NCBI RefSeq assembly: GCF_910592395.1
Contig: NC_088322.1
Span: 10,351,431-10,415,430 of the forward strand
Reading direction: 5' to 3'
DNA from: Lineus longissimus
Taxonomy: Eukaryota > Nemertea > Pilidiophora > Heteronemertea > Lineidae
Length of the DNA: 64,000 bases
This document shows, piece by piece, positions 24,101-36,100 of this stretch (the first letter of the stretch is position 1; every line of letters starts with the position of its first letter). Both the position numbers and the translations under genes were made by a program. A model generated the notes under the pieces. It searched no databases, had not been told where the DNA came from, and worked only from the letters and a program-made list of their open reading frames with translations.

Positions 24101-27100
24101 GAGGATGCTGGGAAATATAAATGCATCGCCCATAATATAATCGGGACAGTGGAGACATCTGGATACTTGGTTGTCAACAGTAAGTTTTAAAAAGCTTGAA
24201 TCTCGAATTTTATCGTTGTTTATAAATGTTTTGTCTACTTAAGATGTCATAAAAATGAACTTTTCAATTGTTCTAACTTTAAATTTCAGGCCTGTAATCT
24301 CTCATTGCTAACCTGTTTTACTTCAGTGCATCCCAACATCGACTATGACAAGAAATACAAAGAACCAGTCGAACTCGTCGCTGGCAAGACATTCAGTGTT
24401 CCAGTCAAGATCACCGGAGTCCCAATGCCCAAGGTCACTTGGTCAACAAACGAGAAGCAGCTAGAACTCTCGAGCAAGATTAACCTTGTTTTCAAGGACA
24501 TGGATCATGCCGTTCATATCAAGAACGTCACAAGGCAGGACGCTGGTATCTACACCGTGTCGGCGGAGAACTTGGTCGGACGTAAACACGCCGAGTTTGA
24601 ACTCAAAGTCAAAGGTGAGTTCAGAATTATTGACTTAAATCCATGACTTCAGAGATTGAAGACATTGAAAGTGTTTCACATACTGCGCGTCTTGTAAAAT
24701 CTTTGTTCTCACAGTGATCTTCCATCCAATGTAACTACCAATTTCCAGTAGGTGAACAAGTGTGAAGTAATGAAATATATCTCTCTTTATCTCTTTTCAG
24801 ACAAGCCATCTCCACCACAAGATCTCAAGGTCACTGACGTACAGAAGGAGTCAATATCCGTTTCCTGGCAAGCACCAACTGACGACGGTGGCGCTCCAAT
24901 CAAGCAATACATTCTTGAGAAACGCGACGTCACGAGGAGTAACTGGACTAGCGCAGGAAAAGTCAAGCCAAATGAATTGACACAGACTGTAACGAAATTG
25001 ATCGAGGGCAATGAGTACCTCATCCGTGTGATTGCTGAAAATGAGATTGGTCAGAGTGAGCCATGTGAACTCAAGGAACCTGTCAAGGCCAAGAGTCCAT
25101 TTGGTAAGTTTTCTTTTAGGCTTTTTGACAGTAATGTGATATAGTCATTTGAAAAACCAATCAGAAAATTCAAAACATCTCTTCAACTTCTCTTCGTCAT
25201 CTTTTCTAGATGTTCCTAGCGCCCCTCTGAAGCTTCACGCAACAGAAGTTTGCAAAACTCAAATCGCCATTGCCTGGAAGACGCCCGAATCAGATGGAGG
25301 TTCCAAGATCATCGGTTACGTCATCGAGATGAGGAAATCTCACAGCACCCGCTGGACCAAACTGAACAAGACACCAGTTCCGGAGTTGTCATATAATGTG
25401 ACAGATGTCGTCGAGAACCAGGAGTATGAGTTCCAGGTGTCGGCCCAGAATGCGGAGGGTGTTGGTGCTCCATCTGTTACCCTTGGACCTATCAAAGCCA
25501 AGGATCCATACGGTGAGTCATGTCTACATCTGCCTCAAACCAGAAATTGTCACTGGTGGAAAGATTTTTGAATGAGTTCAGTATCCGCTTCCTGAGAAGT
25601 TTGCAAGAGCTTGTGTGGTCATGTAGGCCTGGACATGACATTGAGTCATGTTTGAGGAGGATTTGACTTTAGTTGATGTTGTGACTTGATGTGACCGAAT
25701 GTCTGTTGGTTGTGAAAATGGATTCAATGATTCAACACATGTAAATACCACTATGATCACCATGTTAGCTAAATCTTATTTTTGCTTTGTAATGTTGTCT
25801 TCAGATGTTCCCGGACCACCTGGACAACCAAGAGTCCATGAAATCACTGCGGACTCTGCCAAACTGACATGGGCACCCCCTACAGAGGATGGAGGCAGCC
25901 CCGTTACCAGCTACACCGTCGAGATGAAAAAACCAATGGAGTACAAGTGGTCGACAGTCAGTGCTGACTTAACTGTCTCTCTGCCTGAACACACTGTGAC
26001 CGGACTCAAGGAGTCAGTCGATTACATCTTCAGAGTCAGTGCGAGCAACAAGGCCGGCACTGGTAACCCATCTGAGCCTTCTGAAGTTGCGAAGTATGGT
26101 AAGTCTGATGTAGATCTTTGTCTGAGATATCGTTCTCTGATCTCAAAACTCCAAACTGGTTACGGATCCAGGGGGAATTGGGATTTGTAAATCTGGAACT
26201 GGTGTGGATTTGGAAGAAGAAATATCTCTCACTTTCATGGTTATTTGAGTGAAACCCAAAACTGAGACACTCTGCATCCTCCTCATTCCTGTTATTCTGT
26301 ATTGCAGAAGCTCCTATTGAATTCACCAAACCACTCACAGACCAAGAGGTCAAGAAAATCCCAGGACGTGCCACGTTCGAGTGCGAAGTCACCAAGACTG
26401 ACATTGATGTGGAATGGTTCAAGGGGGGCGTCCAGCTCGAGAGAAGCAATAAATACAAGATGGAGACCATCGGGAAGGTGCAGCGTCTTGTCATCAGTGA
26501 CGTGAATGATGAGGATGATGACATTTACGTCTGCAAGATAAAGGGCAAGGAGACCAAGACGTCTGCTGCTCTCATTGTTGAAGGTAAACAATCTTCAAGT
26601 TTCCATTCAAGGTGCCATTTGTTCGATGGGGTGCCTTTAATTACTGCCAAGTGTCTGCTGAAGATTGACCTTAATAAGAATTTGTGTATGTGGATCACCA
26701 GAGCTGAAAAGCTGTTCTGTTTGTTTTTCAGTTCCACCCAAGTTCATGGTAGATAAAAACTTCCAAGATGTCATCATCATGAAGACCAACACAACTAAAA
26801 TCATCGAGGTACCGTTCATGGCAAGTCCGATGCCTAAGATCACATGGGCCTACAATGATGGCAAGATCCCGGACACGAAGCGTATCACCGAGCAGACGAT
26901 CCGTGGCATGACTTCGTTGACAATCAGCCGCGCTGTGAGGAGTGACGCCGGTGACTACACGCTTAAGATTGAGAATAAGTTTGGCACAGTGAACATGTCG
27001 ATCAAGGTGAAAGTACTTGGTAAGTCATCCTGCACTGTGAATTGGTTGGTATGTGGTGGGTTGGGCCTTGGCCAAGAGTTGTCAGTCTTCATTCTCAGAG

Positions 27101-30100
27101 TCACTTGCTCGAATGAGACATTGAGAAAGTCACTTGTCCATTGAATCAGCCTAAACAGATTGGATGACCAATAGGTTTGATGTGCCACATATATGACCCA
27201 ATCACCAGGTCCATGTGGACTCACAACCTCAACCCATGTGGTATTGGTGCCGGTGTCTATGCCCTTGTTAGGGGAATGGGGATGCGATGAGGAAAGTCTA
27301 TCCTGTATTTACCTCCTTAGCGGAAACATAGAATAGCTTCGACTCAATTGGCTCCAACTACAAACTACTGTAATACACACTTCTCAGTGCCTCAGCTAAT
27401 CTAAGATAGTGGTGTTTCCTAAATTATCAATGATATATTTCAGACAAGCCAACTGCACCAAGGAATCTAAAGCCAGTTGAGATCACACCGGAGTCATGCG
27501 TACTCAACTGGGAAACCCCAGAAGACAATGGCGGCTGTGACATCAGCAACTACATCGTGGAACGCCGTGATGCCAATCGCCAAACTTATAACAAGATCGG
27601 TACAACCAAAGAACTCAACTTTACCGACACAAGGATTGTTGAAGGGCGGGCGTATGTGTATCGGGTGTCGGCTGAGAATGAGGTCGGAGTGGGTGAACCT
27701 GCTGAGACGAAGTCTGTGACTGCCAAATATGGCTTTAGTAAGTTGACTTGAATCGGATCATTGATTATGATTTGATGAAACATTCTATTTTCAGCTCAGC
27801 TCAGAAGATGTTTAAGTCTGACTTGTCCAATGTAAACAATACATTCAGTGCATAATTCGAAACCAGAGCACTAGACAGTAAAAGCTTTCTTTGGCAGTAT
27901 CAAACCCTTTGTGTTACAATAGTCTTTCTTAACCGTTTGCATCATTCTTTCATTAATGTTTCCCAAATTGTGCTGTGACATTTATTTTTTCGAATCTGAT
28001 GAGTAAGTGGAACCAGAAAATGTCAAGACATTTCTGATGCTGTGTTCGCATTGGCCAATGTCATTTCTCCATTCTACTTCTAGACAAGCCAGGCCCACCC
28101 AACGCACCGACTGTGTCTGATATCCTTAGTACCGCATGCACCGTCAACTGGAAGGCCCCAGTTGACGACGGTGGCGCTCCAATCACAGGCTACATCCTTG
28201 AACGCGCCATGGCGAACAGCTCCCGCTGGATCAAGATGACAAAAGAGCCAATCAAGGAGACAACTCATGAGGTGAAAGACCTCAACGATGGGACTGAATA
28301 CGTCTTCAAGGTCAGCGCTGTCAACAAGGCTGGTGTTGGCAAGCCTAGCCCGCCTTCCAAACCATTCACAGCAAAGGACCCATGGAGTAAGTGTTATTTA
28401 GTAATTGCGCCTCTGTGAGATTTTCAGGCCGCTGGCTTGTGGGAGGAGCATGCTTGCTTGTGGTTAAGTGCATAAAACGGGGAAAATAGTTGCTGTTTTA
28501 ACATAGTATGAGTCACCGCATGGGTTTTGCTGGCCCTGTACTGAAAATAGAGCATAACACAATGAGAGAAAAGGATTTCTAGTCTGATGAATTTTAAAGC
28601 CATCCAGTCTAAGATGCTTCTTGGTTGAACTGCAACCAAATTGTTTATGTCCTCTGCACCCTCTTGCATGAATGGTTGCTGAGCATATCATATAGTTATT
28701 ATTTGCCCTTCTTTTTCTTCAGGCAAACCTGGCCCACCAGGAATCCCGGAGTTCAGCAACATCACAAACACGTCGGTCAGCCTGACCTGGACACCACCAG
28801 AGAATGATGGTGGTGCCCCCATCACTAACTACATTCTCGAATCAAAGACAGTCGACGGCTTCAAATGGAGCCCTGTCACAACAGACAAAATCACTGAGAC
28901 AACTTATGTTGCTAGACGTTTGACGACGGATGCTGATTATGTGTTCCGTGTGAGCGCTGTGAACAAGGTTGGCGCTGGCCCTGCATCTGAGAACAGAGAA
29001 CCTATCAAGATTAAGGAACCACTTGGTAGGTCTTGGGTTTTTAATTTGTCTCAACTCTGTTCAATTAAAATCAGCAATGAGCAATTATCTTTGTGTTTTT
29101 CAGGACTTTCTTTCTTTAAGATGTAAGTTATCGTTTTCTTCATCTTTTTAGTTGGTGATGCACCAGTTCTCAACAGTGACCTTGAGGATGTGACTGTCAT
29201 TGCTCCAGAGGATGCCATCTTGGATTGCAACATCACAGGTGGCCAGCCTACCGCTGAAATCAAATGGTAAGGAATTCACATCTCAAACACTAAATCATTT
29301 TGTTGTTGTCTATTGGTTCAAATATCATCTCAGATAGTATTGATTTGAATGAAACTAGTTCCTTGAACCTGAGTGTCTATGCCAGCACAAGCAAACAATC
29401 TTTGCTAGGTTGGAAATGATGATGTTTAAACTGATGATATGATGCTTTATATTGCAGTATATTGCACCATTCTGTCATACGAGTGCAGTCTCTACATGAG
29501 AACAGTGGAGTAAAGGCCCAGTGACTTTGCTGGAGAAGACGTCTTGTTCCAATGCTAAAAAGGGGCATGTACTGGTTAAAATTCATCTAAAATTGTTTAT
29601 TTCCTGCTTCTAGGTTCAAAGAAGGCAAACAGATCACGTCAAATGGCAAATACAAGATGTCACACAATGGCAAAGTGGCCCAACTCATCGTCACGAAGAC
29701 CTCACCCAAAGATACTGCACAGTACAAGTGTGTCGCCTCAAACATCATTGGTAGCGTCTCGTCGAGCGCGATGGTGACTGTCAACAGTAAGTGTTGAATA
29801 CAAAACTTTCAAATCAACTTTTGAAAATGTTTAGTAGTCTCGTGGTTAAGGTATCTGACTCATTAACTTATGATGTATTGCTTGTGACCTCTGGAAGGCA
29901 TTTGCTTCATTTGCCAAGTCCTTTGAAAACAAACATGAGATTCATTGTACCTGGTGCCTAGTCCAGGGAAAAAAATCTCCCATCCTAGCAAGGAACATGA
30001 GTAGCTTGTGATGCACTCATTTGCCCTCACAGAAAATGGAGTCATTAGGTCTGTAACCCTACATTTGTAATCATTCCATCACATGCTCTTTACACGGTTT

Positions 30101-33100
30101 GCTATCATTTTTCCAGTGGCGCCAACTATTGACTACGAAAAGAAATACAGCGAGGTGATCAGTCTGAAGGCAGGCAGCAGCCTCCACCTTCCCGTGACTG
30201 TAACCGGCGTACCGAACCCCAGAGTCACATGGTCATTCAACGACAAGACCATGGCAGCCAGTCCAAAGACGAAGTTCGAATCCCGGGAAACGCACTTCGC
30301 TGTGACGACGCGGGAAGTAAACAGAGAAAATGGCGGCATCTATACCGTCACGGCTGAGAATGTCGTTGGAAGGAAACACGCCACGTTTGAGGTCAAAATA
30401 AAAGGTTAGTTAAGAGGACGTGTATCACTTACACTACTGTGCTTTGTGAGCATCAGTAAAGACCAGCTTTATATGAAATACAAGCTAGGGTTTTTACTTG
30501 TACCATTGGCAATTCCAATTTCTCACACTTGCTGTAGTGGTGTCAGCTTAACTGTTCAAACCAGAGAATGTGCAAATTAGACATAAATCCTATCTTTTTC
30601 CCAGGTTCCATTTGCAGTTCATCCTACTCATTTTGGCGGAACATATTTCATTTAGTTTAATTCAGAGTTGAAAATGACACGTAAACAGAAAATTTGGATT
30701 GAAAAAAATTATATTTTTTCTCTTTCTACAGACGTTCCTTCTGCTCCAAGAGACTTAAAGGTCACAGACATCCAGAGAGACTCCATCGCTGTCACCTGGC
30801 AAGCTCCTGAATCCGATGGAGGTGTCCCGATCACAAAATACATCATCGAAAAACGCGACATAAACAGAAGTAGTTGGTCAAGCGCTGGGAAGGTGAAGCC
30901 AAGCGAACTCGCTTTCACTGTTGGGAAACTGATCGAGGGCAACGAGTACTTCATCCGTGTGATTGCTGAGAATGAGATCGGTCAGGGTGAGCCATGTGAA
31001 CTCAAAGACCCCGTCAAGGCAAAGAGTCCATTTGACGTGCCCGGACCCCCATTAAATCTCCGTCCAGTTGAGATCTCGAAGACTTCTTGTTCCATGACCT
31101 GGAATGTGCCGGTCAGCGATGGCGGATCCAAGATCAAGGGATACATCATCGAACGCGCTCAAGGTTACGGAGGTCGCTGGGTGAAGGTCAATAGGTCGCC
31201 TGTTTCTGACCTGTCCTATGATGTCAAAGATCTGGTCGAGAACCAGGAGTATGAGTTCCGTGTGTCGGCTGAGAATGCGGAGGGCGTTGGTGCCCCATCT
31301 CAGTCCATTGGGCCGTTCAAAGCCAAGGATGCATTTGGTGAGTGGTTCATTTTTGGTTTATCATTTGTTTTCTTCAAGGTAGATCAAAAGCTATTTCTCT
31401 GGGGTTCTGTTGATATATTTCACCCCCTACACCCAAAGAAAGGTGTCCTATAAGGCTAATAACATGTTAGAAGTATCTGGCTGCTTTGGATGGTATATAC
31501 AAATTTTGGCAGTTGGAGTCAATTTGTTAGTAGTCCTCGTATACATGGTAGAAATGACATCCTATTACAGATCCTCCTGGCCAACCTGGCAAGCCAACCA
31601 TCCGTGACGTCACCGATGGCACTGCCCGACTCAACTGGACTGCTCCAAGGAGTGATGGAGGGGCACCAATCTCAAACTACATCATCGAGATGAAACGACC
31701 TCAGGAGTACAAGTGGCAGGAAGTGAACGTCGGTGTCAATGTGACGTCAACCGACTATGCCGTGCCTGGTCTAGCTGAGGAGGTGGAGTTTGTGTTCAGG
31801 GTTACAGCTGTCAATAAGGCTGGACCTGGCAAGCCATCGGAACCTTCTGATAAGACCAAATACAGTAAGTCTGTTAGTTTTAAAGGAAGACTTTAGGTAG
31901 GAGCTTTAAGTAACGTGTTTTTGGTAGGAGACAAGTGGGTGATAGGCATCGGCACTGCTACTATTCACACATGCAGAAGGAATACTTTTATCACTTCATC
32001 AAACAAGACCCAAATAGGGTAAATCGAACTTCACCTATTGTTCATTGACATGGGTTCTTTGGAAAAGTTCTTTTCTGCTACAATAATGCCTTCACATTTG
32101 CAGGCAAACCAATACTGATCATCAAACCCTTGACTGAGCAGACTGTGAAGAAACTGCCCGCAACTGTCACATTTGAATGCACCATCTCCAAAACCAAGCT
32201 CCTGGTAGACTGGTACAAGAACGACCAGAAACTGGCCAAGAGTAAGAAGTACAGGTTCGAGGAGGAGGGAAATGTGTATCGCCTTGTCATCCATGAGGTA
32301 TCGGACGAGGATGATGCGGATTTCACCATCAGGGTGCAGGATACTGATGTCAAGTCTACGGCTGGACTGTTTGTTGAAGGTAGGGAAAATGTTACAGTAG
32401 TGTTGGTGAATCAGTTATGACTATGAGGCACTGAATTCCAAAACTATTGTATATACTTTGGTGGATTTATGAGAGATCTTACTCCATGCTATTCAGGCAG
32501 TGGTTCACAGTAGTATCTGTGACGAATGATGACACCTATAAAAAAGAGAAAGTGTTCACCCCTTGAAGTTCTCTCACCCACGCTGTAAGATATTTGATTG
32601 TTTCTTTTTCAGTTGCCCCTGAAATCCGTTTGGACAAATCCTTCAAGGACACAATCATCATGAAACAAAACACAACGAAAATAATTGAGATCCCATTCAT
32701 CGCGAGCCCTATGCCTACGGTCACCTGGGACTTTAATGGCGGGAAGTTCTCGGACAGCAGACGCATTACAGAGCAGACGATTCGTGGTATGACCGCGTTG
32801 ACGATCAGCCGTGCTGAGAGACAGGATGCCGGGGAGTACACGTTGACCATAAAAAACAAACTTGGCAAGACTCACATAACATTAAAGGTTCTTGTACTTG
32901 GTGAGTGAAAGATTTGTCTGTGAAGCTGGCCAATCTGAGCTTGGCCACTAGTCTTTAGCTCACCTCCGGGGAGCTTATACGATACCGTCATCCTATCTTA
33001 TCCTAATTTGTCCTATCTTTTCCTAAAATTGTATATCTATATACTTTCTACGTTATCCTTGAATTTCAGTCAAATCCATCAACCAATATGGCCGCCAGGC

Positions 33101-36100
33101 GGCCATCTTGAAAATTAAACAAAGTCCTATTACTCCGAAACTAATGATCGGATTGCAACCAAACTTAATGTGATTATGTATCTATGTACTCTTATCAATA
33201 TACCTAATTTTAGTACCAGTATCCAAAATATAGGAATAGTTTAAGTAGCAGAATAGTCGGTCTCAGCAGAGTTGAGTTTACGTCCTGATTATGTTTTTTT
33301 TTCTAGACAAGCCATCACCACCACAGCGCTTGGCAGTTGATGAAGTAACTCCAGAGTCAGTTCACCTGACATGGAAGGAACCAGAAGACAGCGGCGGCTG
33401 TGACATCACAGGTTACATCATCGAGAGACGCGACGCAAACCGCCAATCCTGGAACAAGGTTGCTACTACCAAGAAACTTGAACACGTTGTCACAAAACTT
33501 GTCGAGGGCAATTCTTATGTCTTCCGAGTTATGGCTGAGAATGAGGTTGGAGTGAGTTCACCCGTTGAAACAGCACCAGTCAAGGCCAAATATGGATTTG
33601 GTAAGGATTGGATTTCTAATGCTCTTCTAATCAAAGTATAGGCAGAAAATTTGTGTTAAGTCATGTCACATAGACCAAATGGTGATAATATTGTGGATCA
33701 CGTCAACATTTCAAACAACTGGTCAATTGGTGTTAAATGTAAATAACAAAAAATTCATGGAAAATGCCAATGTTGGGTATACTTTTTGATGGTTTTGGTA
33801 ATGATATATATAGAATAGAATAACAATCAATTTAATCAAAATGATTTTGTTTCTTATTATACAGAGAAACCAGGAGCCCCTGATGCGCCAAAGGTCTCGG
33901 ATATCTTCCGTGATTCATGCTTGGTCACCTGGTCTCTCCCCAACTACGATGGTGGTGCCAAAATCACCGGCTACCACCTTGAACGCCGCTTGACCTCTGG
34001 CACCCGTTGGTCAAAGGTCAACAAACAGCCAATCACTGACCTGTTTTGCAAAGTCGGTGACCTCAAGGACCAGAGCGAATACGAGTTTAGGGTGAGCGCT
34101 GAGAACAAGGCCGGTGTGGGATCTCCTAGTCAACCATCGAGGACAATTGTTGCCAAGGACCCATGGGGTGAGTTTACTGTGTGTTTGTGAAATAATATTG
34201 CGCCACATTTGGTACCATTAGAACTTACTTTTTGACTCAGATTTGGTACCATTAGAACTTAGTAGTTGTGAGTGAGACTCCAAACTAACAATGTTATATT
34301 TCCTTCGCAGACAAACCTGGCAAGCCTGGCGTACCCGAGTTCTCTGACATCGCCGACTCCTCCCTGCGCCTGACATGGACCCCGCCAAAGAATGACGGAG
34401 GTACCCCGATCACAAACTACATCATCGAGTCCAAGTCTGTCGATGGCTTCAAGTGGCTTCAAGCTTATGATGACCAGATCACTGAAACGTCTCAGGTTAT
34501 CCGCAAACTCAAGACCGATTCTGTCTGCCAGTTCCGTGTCAGTGCCGTCAATAAGGTCGGCCAGGGACCACCTGCTGAGAACACTGAGCCCATCAGGATC
34601 AAGGCACCACTGGGTAAGTAATATTTGATAAAATTAAGTTTTGAATTTTGTTAGATATTAGGCCTATTCTATTTTGATGAAATACTTGATATTGGGAAGT
34701 CTGTGATAAATCTCAACCAAAAAAACCTGGTCTAAGACTAACAGGCTGTTGTAGCACACTTTTTATCACTTGCTGAGCTTGGCAGATATAAAGTTTTGGT
34801 ATCACAAATACTGATTTCAACCCTTTGTTCCAGTTGGAGACCCGCCAAGCATCACCCGTGATCTAGAAGACCTGGCTGTCATTGCTCCAGCAGAAGCAGT
34901 CCTGACCTGTGAAATTGCACCTGGCGATCCCAGGGCAGAGGTCAAATGGTTCTTGGAAGGCAAGCAGCTGATCGCTGGTGGCCGCCATGACATGGCCTAT
35001 CAGAACAAGACGGCGAAACTCACCATTAAGTCGACCCGACCGGATGACGCAGGGAAATATAAATGCGTGGCATCGAATGTGATCGGACATGCGGATACGT
35101 TTGCTGATCTTGCTGTGAGAAGTAAGTACATTGCTTCAGTTTAAGTTTTGTTTTGTTTTAATGACACATCTGCTAAGAGCTGATGTCAGCTTTGCCTGAA
35201 AATTAAAGGTTCCTTGCAAGTTCCCCGGAGTTGTAAATGACTGACTTTATCCTTCATAGAGTAGAGCTTTTTGATGAAAACCTGGAATAAAAGACACCTA
35301 CAGACAATTTCGTGAATGGGCTAAGGGTACCTTGTGCATGAAAGGAGGATTCCTCTGTGCCTCTTGTCTGAATACTAAGTCTGTCAAACTGGATCAAATT
35401 TTTGCAGCTCAAACAGGAGGCATATCTTTTGTGCCAGTGACCACAAACCCCCCCCCCCCCCTCCATAGATTCGGAAATGATAACTTCCTTTGTACATTTC
35501 AGTGGCCCCAACCCTCGAGTACAACGACAAACTCAAAGAACCACAGGCACTCAAAGCTGACAGTTTCCTATCCATCATCGTCAACGTCCAAGGCATACCG
35601 ACGCCATCTATTGCCTGGTCTCTGAACGGCAAGCCACTAACGTCATCAAGCCATGCAAAGATTGATAACAAGCGTGGTACAACTACACTGACGATTCAGT
35701 CGTTGAAGAAGGAGGATGCTGGGAAATTGATGGTTACGGCAGAGAATGTTGTCGGTACCAAGAGCGCTACGTTTGATATCACAATCAGAGGTGAGTGACA
35801 AAATTGGATGTGTCAATATTACCTTTTAAAACCAAAGAGATCTATCATAAATTGTAAGCAAAAGAGCAGTTTAACCTCATCGTTGCCGCATGACGGAAAA
35901 CTACCATTGATAAAAGATAACTATTTTTATGATTCCTCTTCAGATAAACCATCACCGCCCCAAAACTTGAAGGTGACAGAGATACAGCGTGATGCGGTCT
36001 CACTCACCTGGCAACCACCAGAGGACGCCGGTGGAGTTCCAATTACCCGATACATCGTCGAGCGACGTGATGCTAAACGCAACACGTACACGAGTGCTGG

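Larger units (their letters stand above)
23892..29025 (+). repeat. Super-repeat unit 5 (domains A-J)
   Basis: Exons 40-49, 980 residues. The intron inside A is absent. Ig F is the only F domain here with a Cys in strand F as well as strand B. Confidence 0.92.
29152..34613 (+). repeat. Super-repeat unit 6 (domains A-J)
   Basis: Exons 50-59, 980 residues. FN3 C and D share one exon, the only C-D fusion in the window. Its J resembles J of unit 5 more than J of other units. Confidence 0.92.
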
